Below, one piece after another: positions 36,305 through 44,552 of a stretch of 50,590 bases of DNA; position 1 is the stretch's first letter, and the number at the start of each line of letters is the position of its first letter. The stretch lies in the NCBI GenBank assembly GCA_019237945.1, contig JAFAOG010000568.1, positions 1 through 50,590 of the forward strand, given 5' to 3'. The DNA comes from Deltaproteobacteria bacterium (GTDB taxonomy: Bacteria; Myxococcota_A; Polyangia; Haliangiales; Haliangiaceae). Made by a program: the position numbers and the translations under genes. The notes below the pieces were generated by a model. It was not told the origin of the DNA and searched no databases. It saw nothing but the letters and a program-made list of their open reading frames with translations.

Positions 36305-37039
36305 ATGACGTCGCTGCACGAGCTCCGCGCGATCGAGCAGCAGCGAATCGCGGACGAACGCGCGGCTCGCGAGCGCGCCCATCAGGCGGAAGAGGCGGCG
36401 CGCGTCGCGGCGGAGCAGGCGCGGCTCGCGGCGATCGAAGCGCGCGAGCGGGCGGAGCGCGAGGCGCAGCTGCGGATCGAGGAGGCACGGGTCGCGGCGG
36501 AGCGCGAGGCGCGGATGCGCGTCGAGGCGCACGAGGCTGCGGAGCGCGCGCGACTGGCCGCGCAGCTCGAGCAGGAACGGCTCGTCCACGAGGTTGCACT
36601 GCGGCGCGCCGACATCGCGAAGCGCCGGCCGAAGTGGATGGTCGCGGTGACCACGATCGCGGTGGCGGGAGGTCTCGGCTTCGGCGGGCTCGCGATCGAT
36701 CGGATGCACCAGGCCGATGAGGCGCAGCACGCGACCGCGCAGGCCGACGCCGAGAAGGCCGCCGCGAAGAAGGAGGCCGCCGACGCGGTCGCCAAGCTCG
36801 AGGCGATGCAGAAGACGCTCGACGAGCTCGACGGCAAGGTCCGTGAGGCGCAGCAGGCCGTCGCGACGGCGACGAACGCGCTCGAGCTCAAGCAGGCGCA
36901 GAAGCGGCTCGACGAGGCCAATCGCAAGGCCGCGGAAGCACGGGAGCGTGCGGCGGAGCTACAGCGCATCAAGGACAAGCACGACCGCGACCAGAAGATC
37001 GACGTCACGCGGTGTGCGGGCCAGGTCCTCTGCAAGTAG
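36305..37039 (+). CDS. Single-span coiled-coil membrane protein, paralog B
   Basis: 244 residues. ATG 36305 is favoured over ATG 36287 because AGGA sits about 10 nt ahead and the frame then aligns with paralog A (TSLHELRAIEQQRI against FSLRELRQIEENRV). A charged coil (1-108) is followed by a helix at 111-131 (WMVAVTTIAVAGGLGFGGLA), a second coil, and an end with two cysteines (RCAGQVLCK). The layout and the two C-terminal cysteines match paralog A, while the coil sequences differ. It probably acts as a homo- or hetero-oligomer across the inner membrane. The function is unknown. It precedes the FG-GAP lipoprotein by 17 bp. Confidence 0.85.
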   Translation: MTSLHELRAIEQQRIADERAARERAHQAEEAARVAAEQARLAAIEARERAEREAQLRIEEARVAAEREARMRVEAHEAAERARLAAQLEQERLVHEVALRRADIAKRRPKWMVAVTTIAVAGGLGFGGLAIDRMHQADEAQHATAQADAEKAAAKKEAADAVAKLEAMQKTLDELDGKVREAQQAVATATNALELKQAQKRLDEANRKAAEARERAAELQRIKDKHDRDQKIDVTRCAGQVLCK

Positions 37040-37056
37040 GTGTACGCTCGGTGTAG

Positions 37057-39375
37057 ATGCGCTGGCTCCTCGTCGCGCTCCTCGCCACCTTCACGCTGTC
37101 GCCCGCGTGCGACTGCAACCACCACCACTCGAACGGTCCGGACGCACCACCCGGCGACATCTGCACGCCGGCCTGCACGGGCGACGACGTGTGTCGCTAC
37201 AACACGTGCGTGCCGCCGCCCGAGCCGTGCGGCAGCAATGCGGACTGTCCGGGCGACAAGTACTGCGACGTGCCGAACCACGAGTGCTTGCCGTGGGGCG
37301 TCGGTCCTGGCGGCGGCAGCGATCCGGCGTGCAAGCGCGATCCGGTTCCCGGCGTGTTCTTCCCAGGCGCGCAGTGCGAGTGGGTCGGGCCGCCCGCCGG
37401 CGATCCGTATCCCAACCACGTCAACGTGCTCGCGACGCCGATGGTCGCGACGTTCTACGCGCAGGGCGAGCTGTCGTCGCCGTCGATCGTGTTCACGTCG
37501 TACAACTTCACCGACGGCATCGCGCCGTCCTGCGAGAGCAGCGACCCGAATTACTACGGCATCATTCGCATCATCGATGGTCGCACGTGCCAGCAGCAGG
37601 CGACGATCGCATCGCCGACGCTCGTTGCATCGGCATCGGTCGCGATCGCCGACATCGGTGGCATCGATGCGACGCCGGAGATCGTCGGCGCGCGCAGCGA
37701 CGGCGGCCTCGTCGCGTGGACGCTCAAGCCAACCGGCTGGGAAGTGCTGTGGCAGACGTCCTCGAGGTTCGCCGACACGCTGTGCGACTGGGCCGGCCCT
37801 TCGATCCACGACCTCGACGACGACGGCATTCCCGAGATCCTGTTCTACGGCAACGTCTACGACGCGAACGGCAACGCGCTCGACGAATCGCTCGGCGCGA
37901 CGGTCGCGACCGGCACGGGCTACATCCCCGTCGCGGCCGACATCGACGGCGACGGCCAGGTCGAGCTGATCACGGGCGCCGAGATCTACGTGTGGGACCG
38001 CACCAACAAGAAGTGGCAGCCGAAGCAGGCGCTGCCGGGCGGCGTCGGGCACGTTGCGGTCGCCGACTTCGGCACGTACACGAACGGGATGTCCGATCGC
38101 GCGCATCTCGATGGCATCGCGGAGGTCGCGCTGATCCGCGCCGGCGTCGCGCACGTGTTCGCGCTCGACGGGCGCGAGGTGTTCACGGCGAACCTGCAGG
38201 GCACGACGGCGGGAGCGGGCGGACCGCCGACGATCGCGGACTTCGACGGCGACGGCCGCGTCGAGCTCTCCTCCGCCGGCGCGACGGCCTACACGGTGTT
38301 CGATCCGGACTGCACGGGCACGCCCGATCCGATGTTCTGCGCGTCGATGACGACGAACGGCGTCTTGTGGGCCGATATCTCGCAGGACGCGTCGTCGAAC
38401 GTCACCGGCTCGTCGGTGTTCGACTTCGATGGCGACGGCCGCGCCGAGGTCGTCTACGGCGACGAGTGCTTCACGCGCGTCTACGACGGCCTCACCGGCA
38501 AGGTCGTGTACTCGCGCTATCGCACGTCGTGCACCTGGTACGAGAACCCGGTGATCGCGGACGTCGATGCGGACTTCAACGCCGAGATCGTCAGCACGTC
38601 GAACACGAACTGCTCCGTCGGCTGCCCGGCCGTCGATCCGATCTTTGACGGCGTGCAGTGCCGCGATCCCTCCGACTGCCCGCGCGGAACCACGTGTGGC
38701 CGCGAGAATGCCACCGATACGCTCGGCCGCTGCCGCTGCACGCAAGACAGCGACTGCGGCGGCGACGGCTTTGTCTGCCTCGATCCGATCGCCGGCCCGT
38801 CGGCCGCCGGCAAGGTCTGCCGCGCGTCGCACCCGGCGACCGCCGCCGCGACTGGCGTGCGCGTGCTCGCCGACTCGCTCGATCGCTGGATCAACACGCG
38901 CCCGATCTGGAACCAGCACGCCTACTCGGTCACCAACATCGATCAGTCGGGCAAGGTGCCGCGCACGAGCCAGTGGCTGCAGAACTGGAAGCAGCCGGGC
39001 CTCAACAACTTCCGCCAGAACACGCCGGGCGACGGCGAGACCGCGGGCGCGATTCCCGATCTCACCGTGCGCCAGGCGAAGGTCACGTGCGATGCGGCCG
39101 GTCCCACCGTCACCGCGGAGATCTGCAACCGCGGCACCGAGCCGGTCGCGCCGGGCGTGCCGGTCGCGGTCTACGACTCGAGCGGCGCGGTTCGCTGCAC
39201 GGCGCAGACCGCCCAGCGCATCAACCCCGGCTTCTGCACGACGGTGTCGTGCACGTGGACCGGCGGCAACGGCTCGGGCGACGTCGTCGCCGACGACAAG
39301 GGCGACGGCACCGGCATCGACTACGAGTGCCGCGAGGACAACAACAAGCTCGCGGTCACCGTGCAGTGCCCATGA
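37057..39375 (+). CDS. FG-GAP/VCBS-repeat lipoprotein with EGF-like and CARDB parts
   Basis: 772 residues with a lipoprotein signal (MRWLLVALLATFTLSPAC, lipid Cys 18) and Asp at +2. A Cys-rich segment (30-80; DVCRYNTC, CGSNADCPGDKYC) resembles EGF-like modules. Then come FG-GAP repeats with calcium-type loops DLDDDGIPEI, DIDGDGQVEL, DFDGDGRVEL, DFDGDGRAEV and DVDADFNAEI, forming a propeller. A second Cys-rich block (about 535-590, RCRCTQDSDCGGDG) and a C-terminal CARDB-like beta domain (AEICNRGTEPV) follow. Such proteins are large surface adhesion or binding proteins. No catalytic motif. It follows coiled-coil paralog B by 17 bp. A terminator of the opposing gene overlaps its stop. Confidence 0.88.
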   Translation: MRWLLVALLATFTLSPACDCNHHHSNGPDAPPGDICTPACTGDDVCRYNTCVPPPEPCGSNADCPGDKYCDVPNHECLPWGVGPGGGSDPACKRDPVPGVFFPGAQCEWVGPPAGDPYPNHVNVLATPMVATFYAQGELSSPSIVFTSYNFTDGIAPSCESSDPNYYGIIRIIDGRTCQQQATIASPTLVASASVAIADIGGIDATPEIVGARSDGGLVAWTLKPTGWEVLWQTSSRFADTLCDWAGPSIHDLDDDGIPEILFYGNVYDANGNALDESLGATVATGTGYIPVAADIDGDGQVELITGAEIYVWDRTNKKWQPKQALPGGVGHVAVADFGTYTNGMSDRAHLDGIAEVALIRAGVAHVFALDGREVFTANLQGTTAGAGGPPTIADFDGDGRVELSSAGATAYTVFDPDCTGTPDPMFCASMTTNGVLWADISQDASSNVTGSSVFDFDGDGRAEVVYGDECFTRVYDGLTGKVVYSRYRTSCTWYENPVIADVDADFNAEIVSTSNTNCSVGCPAVDPIFDGVQCRDPSDCPRGTTCGRENATDTLGRCRCTQDSDCGGDGFVCLDPIAGPSAAGKVCRASHPATAAATGVRVLADSLDRWINTRPIWNQHAYSVTNIDQSGKVPRTSQWLQNWKQPGLNNFRQNTPGDGETAGAIPDLTVRQAKVTCDAAGPTVTAEICNRGTEPVAPGVPVAVYDSSGAVRCTAQTAQRINPGFCTTVSCTWTGGNGSGDVVADDKGDGTGIDYECREDNNKLAVTVQCP

Positions 39376-39401
39376 AAAAGGGCCGCCTTGCCGAGCGGCC
39401 C
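39375..39401 (-). terminator. Rho-independent terminator of the Ala-rich lipoprotein gene
   Basis: Minus-strand reading: GGGCCGC (39395-39401) pairs with GCGGCCC (39380-39386), followed by five T (39375-39379 on minus). It overlaps the TGA of the FG-GAP lipoprotein. On plus no T-run follows, so it serves mainly the minus gene. Confidence 0.75.
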
Positions 39402-39434
39402 ACAGTCCAAGCTAGCTAGTGAAAATCGATCGCG

Positions 39435-39869
39435 TTACCAGCCGCAGACCTGCTTCGCGCTGGTCATGACCGCATCCGCGCCGGCCTTGCACGCCGTGGC
39501 GAGGTTCGCCTTCGCCTCGGCCGGCAGGTTCGCCCAGCCCGCCGACGCCTGGTCGTACGCCTGCTTCAGCGCGTCACGCGCCTGTTGAGGCATCTTGTCG
39601 CAAGCCGACAGCTTCTCGATCGCCGCCTTGTACTCGTTGCACTCGGCCGGCAGATCGCCCGCCGCGGCTGGAGCCGCCGCTGCGCTGCCCGCGGCCGGAG
39701 CGGCCGCCTTGTCGGGCGTCGGCGCCATCGCGGCGGAGCCGGTGGCCGTCGTGCCTTCGGCCGGCTTGTCGGCGGCGGTATCGCCGTCCTTCTTCTTCTT
39801 CTTGCAGCCGGTCAGGCCGAGAGTCGTCGCGAGGGCAACCACGGCAAAGAGCGTCGTGAGTTTCTTCAT
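39435..39869 (-). CDS. Ala/Lys-rich small lipoprotein
   Basis: 144 residues. The lipoprotein signal is MKKLTTLFAVVALATTLGLTGC, with lipid Cys 22, and five lysines follow directly (CKKKKKDGD), so Lys is at +2. A flexible Ala/Pro/Thr linker of about 45 residues precedes a helical domain with four cysteines (ECNEYKAAIEKLSAC..., ATACKAGADAVMTSAKQVCGW) that could form two disulphides. This layout, Lys run, AP linker and four-Cys helical hairpin, is frequent in myxobacterial lipoproteins but has no known role. Promoter TTTACA/GATAGC lies upstream. Confidence 0.85.
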   Translation of the reverse strand: MKKLTTLFAVVALATTLGLTGCKKKKKDGDTAADKPAEGTTATGSAAMAPTPDKAAAPAAGSAAAAPAAAGDLPAECNEYKAAIEKLSACDKMPQQARDALKQAYDQASAGWANLPAEAKANLATACKAGADAVMTSAKQVCGW

Positions 39870-39901
39870 GCCCGAAACGCTACGAAGGCTCCGCGGCGCG
39901 C

Positions 39902-39930
39902 GCTATCGCTTCATCGTACTACTTTGTAAA
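39902..39930 (-). promoter_or_regulatory. Possible sigma-70 promoter of the Ala-rich lipoprotein gene
   Basis: On the minus strand TTTACA (39925-39930), 17 bp, GATAGC (39902-39907), 33 bp upstream of ATG 39869. The -35 matches TTGACA at five of six positions. It lies over the 3' end of the beta-helix gene on the same strand. Confidence 0.4.
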
Positions 39931-41820
39931 CGCCCGGCGACGATCACGCCGACGACGCAACGTCACGAATACGAGTGCAGCGAGCGCGCCAGAAGACGGG
40001 GCCGGCGCGCCCTGACAGCAGCCTCCGGACTTCTTCGATCCGCCGGGGCCCGCGTCGTCGCCGAACAGCAGATCGCCGGGATGATCCGTGGGCTGGCAGC
40101 CGATCGGCTCGTTCGTCTCGTCCATGCCGCTCGGTCGCGGCCCCCAGATCGGCGTCGGGCAACCGGCTTCGAGCGCGCCGAGATCCGGGGCGGTGCCGAG
40201 GAAGCCGTCGTCGATGTTCGGCAGCAGGACGCCCTTGTCGATCGCGGGCGACGCGGCGGCGAGCGTCGGCGTCATCGGATCGAGCTTGGTGTGCCAGTCG
40301 GCAATGCCCGACATCTGATCCATGAGCAGGCCGTGCGTCTCGCGCCCGCCGGCTTGCAGCGCGGCGAAGCTCGCGTACGTCATGCCGCCTGCGCCGTAGC
40401 CGTACTCGAACTGACCGTCGGGCGCATAGCCGTTGTAGTCGGTCGTCGCGGTGGCGACCGACGGCACGTCCCAGCGCACGGTGTGGCTGTCGGCGATCGT
40501 CGCGGGGCCCTCGAAGATGCTGTTCTCGATCGTGAAGAACTTGGGCTCGTTCGCGGTCGAGCACTGGATCGCGCGCTGATCGCGCAGCACGGTCGTGTGA
40601 TAGATGACCGCGCCGACCGTCGGCGTGCTGCCGTTCGCGTGGAGCTTGAACTCCTCGTCGGCGACGTTGACCAGCACGTTGCGGATCGCGTACGCGGGGC
40701 CGCCGTAGATCGGCTGGAACGACAGCGTTGCGAACGTGTTCGTGAACCGGTTGCGCAGCGCGCGCGTGTTGCGCAGCGAGGTGTCGAGCTCGATGCCGTT
40801 GTCGTACGTCCACAGCACGTCGTTCGCGATGAAGTCGACGGACTTCGCGCCGTCCTGCTCGATCTTCATCGCGTCGCCGAAGCCGGAGATCCGGTTGTGC
40901 GTGACGACGTGACCGGAGCCCTCGAGATGGATGCCGTCATCGTTCGCGTGCGTGCCGTGCACGATCGTGCCGGTGCCGTTGTCGTTGCACGGATCGTCGC
41001 TCGTGTAGACGCACGGCCATTGCACGCGGCCCTCGAGGATGTTGTCGGCGTAGTAGAAGTCGGTCTGGTCCGGCTTGCTGCCGATGCCGAGCGTGACATC
41101 GGAGATGTGGACGCGGCGCACGACGTTGGCGGTCGCGACCTGGGTCTGGAAGCGCAGCCCTCGGTTCGCGTGCACGAGCGAGAGGCTCTCGATGTGGATG
41201 TAGCTGCCGTAGACGTCGATGACATTGCAGCCCGCGCAATTGCCGCCGTCGAGGATCGTCGCGTCGCCGGCGCCGCGCACGACGATCGGATTCTGCGCGG
41301 TGCCGCTCGCGCTCAGCGTGAACGGGCCGGCGTACGTGCCGGCGGCGAGCGTGATCACGTCGCCGGGCTGTGCGGCATTGAACGCCGCCGTCAGCTCCTG
41401 CGCGGTCGACACGGCCACGGCGTGCGGCGACGCGGGGTCACCGGGCACCGGCCGCGTCTTCGCCGTGAGCATCAGCGTCTGATCGACGGAGCCGTCGGCG
41501 TCGGTCGCGTGGAGCTCGATGTCGTACGAGGTATCGGGCGCGAGGTCGAAGATCGAGCCCGCGAAGCCGGGGCCGACGGTCAACCCGGTGACGGCCTCGG
41601 CATGCACGCGCGCGAGCGGCAGGGCATCGTGCCACATGGTCGTGCCGGTCACGCGGTAGCGCACGGCGACCTGCGCGGTGAAGTTGTCGTCGCCGGTGAT
41701 CGGCAGCCCGACGCCGAGGTTGGTGATCGTCGGCGGATCGGACTCGGGCGTTCCGGGATGCAGCACGTCATCCGCGTAGGCGGCGGTCGACAGCGCGGCG
41801 ACGAGGATCAGGGCACGCAT
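39919..41820 (-). CDS. Right-handed beta-helix protein with MYXO-CTERM-like end
   Basis: 633 residues. The signal peptide is MRALILVAALSTAAYA. A fibronectin-III-like domain (about 30-120; LAPDTSYDIELHATDADGSV) is followed by parallel beta-helix coils (about 135-540), whose phrases (LTLAAGTYAGPFTLSASGTA, GIHLEGSGHVVTHNRISGFG, AMKIEQDGAKSVDFIANDV) fit pectate-lyase-type folds. The C-terminus has KKSGGCCQGAP, then the hydrophobic ALAALVFVT and basic RRRRDRRR. This is the Cys-hydrophobic-Arg design of the MYXO-CTERM surface-sorting tail. It is a likely cell-surface polysaccharide-binding or lyase protein; no catalytic residues could be assigned. Confidence 0.87.
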   Translation of the reverse strand: MRALILVAALSTAAYADDVLHPGTPESDPPTITNLGVGLPITGDDNFTAQVAVRYRVTGTTMWHDALPLARVHAEAVTGLTVGPGFAGSIFDLAPDTSYDIELHATDADGSVDQTLMLTAKTRPVPGDPASPHAVAVSTAQELTAAFNAAQPGDVITLAAGTYAGPFTLSASGTAQNPIVVRGAGDATILDGGNCAGCNVIDVYGSYIHIESLSLVHANRGLRFQTQVATANVVRRVHISDVTLGIGSKPDQTDFYYADNILEGRVQWPCVYTSDDPCNDNGTGTIVHGTHANDDGIHLEGSGHVVTHNRISGFGDAMKIEQDGAKSVDFIANDVLWTYDNGIELDTSLRNTRALRNRFTNTFATLSFQPIYGGPAYAIRNVLVNVADEEFKLHANGSTPTVGAVIYHTTVLRDQRAIQCSTANEPKFFTIENSIFEGPATIADSHTVRWDVPSVATATTDYNGYAPDGQFEYGYGAGGMTYASFAALQAGGRETHGLLMDQMSGIADWHTKLDPMTPTLAAASPAIDKGVLLPNIDDGFLGTAPDLGALEAGCPTPIWGPRPSGMDETNEPIGCQPTDHPGDLLFGDDAGPGGSKKSGGCCQGAPAPSSGALAALVFVTLRRRRDRRRAFTK

Positions 41821-41845
41821 GACGTCATCGTAGTACCGTCATGGG

Positions 41846-43003
41846 GTGCGAGCGGCGTGGTTCACACTGTTGTTACCGGCCTGTGTGATCGGTGCCCCGC
41901 CGGGGTTCTCGCCGGGCGAGAGCTGGACGTTCCCGCTCGTCGATCCGCTCGCGCACGAGCCGCTGATCGTGCCGGTGACGATCGGCGGCAAGGGGCCGTT
42001 CCTGTTCGTGCTCGACCCTGACGCCGACACGGGCATCGACGCGCAGGTGCTCACGCAGGTGCCGGCGTTCCGCAACGCGCCGGTCGTCGACGTGCAGGTC
42101 GGGACGCTTCACCTCGACAGCCTGGCGTTCGTCACCCGGCCGCAGCACGCGTTCGACATCGCGGGGCGCCGGATCGCGGGCGTGCTCGGCCGCGAGGTGT
42201 TCACGTCGTCGCTCGTGTTCGGGTTCTCGCGCGACGAGGGCATCGCCTGGCTCGCGACGCCGAAGCACGCACGCGAGCTCGCCCAGGCGCGCGCGGTCGA
42301 CTTCTACTTCCGCAAGAAGCGGAACGCACCCACCGAGCACCCGCTGATCGCGGCGACCGTCGACGGACAGGGGCGCGAGCTGCAGATCGATCTCGGCCGC
42401 GTGGACTCGCGGCTGCGTACGCGGTTCTGGCCGGCCGGCGCGGTCGCCGAGGAGCACCATACGGTGATCGACGCCGCCGGCACGCATCACGAGACCGAGG
42501 TCGTCACGACCGCGAAGTCCGTGCAGCTGGGCGCGATCGAGCGGTTCGACGTTCGGTTCGTCGACTATCAGGATTCGTACGTGCTTCCCGACGAGCTCGA
42601 TGGCACCGTCGCGCTCGACGCGCTGTTCGATCTCGACGTCGCCGTCAGCTTCGACAGCCATCGCCTGTACGTCGCGGCTCGCCACGAGGTCGCGCGCGCC
42701 ACGCGGATCGCGCGCTGGTCGATGTCCTGCAAGCACCTCGGGTGCGCCGAGCTCGTGCTGCACGGACGTGCGCTCGAGGTGCGGCCCGAGCAGACGCCGG
42801 CCCAGCTGATCGTGCGCGCGACGTCGAGCTACGGAGCGCCGCTTCCGACGCTCGAAGTCGACCTCGATCGCGGCGCAGACCACTTCGCCGTCGAGCTCGA
42901 CGACCGCTACACGGATGCCGTGCTCGACGTGATCGATGCGTCGCCGTTTCCGCGGACGTGCAGCGCCGAGGCAAGGGGTTGCGTCGTGCCGGCTCAGCCC
43001 TGA
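41846..43003 (+). CDS. Degenerate retropepsin-like aspartyl-protease lipoprotein
   Basis: 385 residues from GTG 41846. The lipoprotein signal is VRAAWFTLLLPAC (lipid Cys 13). Two lobes follow. VTIGGKGPFLFVLDPDADTG (lobe 1) and RELQIDLGRVDSRLRTRFW (lobe 2) each occupy the place of the psi-psi-Asp-Thr-Gly active site of two-lobed retropepsin-like proteases, and RIAGVLGREVF and LDGTVALDALFDLDVAVSFD are the usual G-x-LG blocks. But the catalytic triplets read DPD and DLG rather than DTG, so the active site looks altered. It may be a binding or pseudo-enzyme protein. Its start is only 25 bp from the divergent beta-helix gene; its 3' end overlaps zwf by 10 bp. Confidence 0.78.
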   Translation: MRAAWFTLLLPACVIGAPPGFSPGESWTFPLVDPLAHEPLIVPVTIGGKGPFLFVLDPDADTGIDAQVLTQVPAFRNAPVVDVQVGTLHLDSLAFVTRPQHAFDIAGRRIAGVLGREVFTSSLVFGFSRDEGIAWLATPKHARELAQARAVDFYFRKKRNAPTEHPLIAATVDGQGRELQIDLGRVDSRLRTRFWPAGAVAEEHHTVIDAAGTHHETEVVTTAKSVQLGAIERFDVRFVDYQDSYVLPDELDGTVALDALFDLDVAVSFDSHRLYVAARHEVARATRIARWSMSCKHLGCAELVLHGRALEVRPEQTPAQLIVRATSSYGAPLPTLEVDLDRGADHFAVELDDRYTDAVLDVIDASPFPRTCSAEARGCVVPAQP

Positions 43004-44547
43004 CCGGACGGCTGGCGCTGCAGCTCGCGCCAGCTATGGCCCTCGCGGCCCATCATCTCGTCGGCCGACGGCGGACCACCGGTGCCCGGCTCGTAGATGT
43101 GGACACCCGGCGTCGCTTCCCACACCTGGAGCACCGGCTGGATCAGCTCCCACGCGCGATCGACGGAGTCGCGGCGGTTGAACAGCGTCGCGTCGCCGCG
43201 CATGCAGTCGAGGAGCAGGCGTTCGTACGCCTCGCTGATCGGCCGGTTGAACGCGTCGGCGTAGTTCATCGTCATCATGACGTTGCCGACCTGGATGTGC
43301 TCGCCGGGGACCTTCGCGACGAACCGCAGCGAGATGCCTTCCTTGGGCTGGATCCGCAGCGTGAGCACGGCGGGCTGGAGAACGGAGCCGGCGGCCTCCT
43401 CCTTGAACAGAACGAGCGGGACGGCGCGGAAGTGGATGTTGACCTCGGTGAGGCGCTCCGCGAGCTTCTTGCCCGCGCGCAGGTAGAACGGCACGCCTTG
43501 CCAGCGCCAGCTATCGATCATGAAGCGGATCGCGGCGTACGTCGGGACCTGGGAGTTCGGCGCGACGCCGTTCTCCTCACGATAGCCGCGGTACTGCCCG
43601 CGCACCGCGAAGTTGGCGACGTCGTTGAGCGTCAGCTCGCGGACGGAGCGCAGCACCTGGGACTTCTCGTCGCGAATGTCGTCGGCCTTGAACGATGCCG
43701 GCACCTCCATCGTGACGAGCGCCATCACCTGCAACAGGTGGTTCTGGATGATGTCGCGGACGACGCCGGTCTGTTCGTAGAACGCGCCGCGTCCCTCGAT
43801 GCCGATGTCCTCCGCGGCCGTGATCTCGACGTACTCGACGTGGTTGCGGTTCCACAGCGGCTCGAAGATCGAGTTGCCGAACCGGAGGACCAAGATGTTC
43901 TGGACCGTCTCTTTGCCGAGGTAGTGGTCGATGCGATAGATCTGGCTCTCGTCGAGGTAGCCGCCGATCATCTCGTTGAGCGCGCGCGCCGAGGCGAGGT
44001 CGCGGCCGAACGGCTTCTCGACGATGACGCGGCACGCGGGCACGCCCGGCCGCTGCACCGCGCATTCGATCAGCTTGTGCTGGTGCAGCTTCTCGAGGAT
44101 CAGCGCGAACACGCTCGGCGGCGTCGACAGGTAGAACACGCGGTTGCCGCGCGTGCCCTTCGCCTTCGCGGCCTCGAGCTTTTCCTTGAGCGCGAGGTAC
44201 GTCTTGTCGTCGTTGAACTCGCCGCCGACGAAGTCGAGCATCGAGGCGAACTTGTCCCACTTCGCCGGATCGACCTTCTGGCGCGAGAACTGCTCGACCT
44301 TCGGGCGCAGCTCCGCGGCGAACTTCTGCGCGGTCTGGTCGCCGCGCGACACGCCGATGATCATCGTCGGGTCGGAGAGCCCGCCGTCGAGCATGATGTT
44401 GTAGAGCGCGGGTGCGAGCTTGCGGCCCGCGAGGTCACCGGTCGCGCCGAAGATCACGATCGACGTCGGCTCGGGCTTGCGGCGCTTGGTCGCCGAGAAG
44501 TCGCCGAGGATCTCGCCAACAACGGGTGGTGGAATGGTATCGGCCAT
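42994..44547 (-). CDS. zwf: Glucose-6-phosphate 1-dehydrogenase
   Basis: 517 residues. The Rossmann loop is FGATGDLAGRKLAPALYN. VIVEKPFGRD, the substrate and catalytic block YRIDHYLGKETVQN and RWQGVPFYLRAGKKL are all present. It oxidises glucose-6-phosphate to 6-phosphogluconolactone with NADP(H) production, the first step of the oxidative pentose phosphate pathway. The length is usual for bacteria. It is the last gene of the operon, 5 bp after glk. Its 3' end overlaps the opposing protease-like lipoprotein gene. The N-terminus is extended by about 25 residues before the Rossmann fold, as is common. Confidence 0.97.
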   Translation of the reverse strand: MADTIPPPVVGEILGDFSATKRRKPEPTSIVIFGATGDLAGRKLAPALYNIMLDGGLSDPTMIIGVSRGDQTAQKFAAELRPKVEQFSRQKVDPAKWDKFASMLDFVGGEFNDDKTYLALKEKLEAAKAKGTRGNRVFYLSTPPSVFALILEKLHQHKLIECAVQRPGVPACRVIVEKPFGRDLASARALNEMIGGYLDESQIYRIDHYLGKETVQNILVLRFGNSIFEPLWNRNHVEYVEITAAEDIGIEGRGAFYEQTGVVRDIIQNHLLQVMALVTMEVPASFKADDIRDEKSQVLRSVRELTLNDVANFAVRGQYRGYREENGVAPNSQVPTYAAIRFMIDSWRWQGVPFYLRAGKKLAERLTEVNIHFRAVPLVLFKEEAAGSVLQPAVLTLRIQPKEGISLRFVAKVPGEHIQVGNVMMTMNYADAFNRPISEAYERLLLDCMRGDATLFNRRDSVDRAWELIQPVLQVWEATPGVHIYEPGTGGPPSADEMMGREGHSWRELQRQPSGQG

Positions 44548-44552
44548 GGCAG

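Noticed and set aside
36382-38919. 845-residue open frame on minus, antisense to the FG-GAP lipoprotein
   Set aside because: Composition is Arg/Val/Asp-rich without domains and follows the GC-rich third codon positions of the real plus genes; it is a shadow frame.
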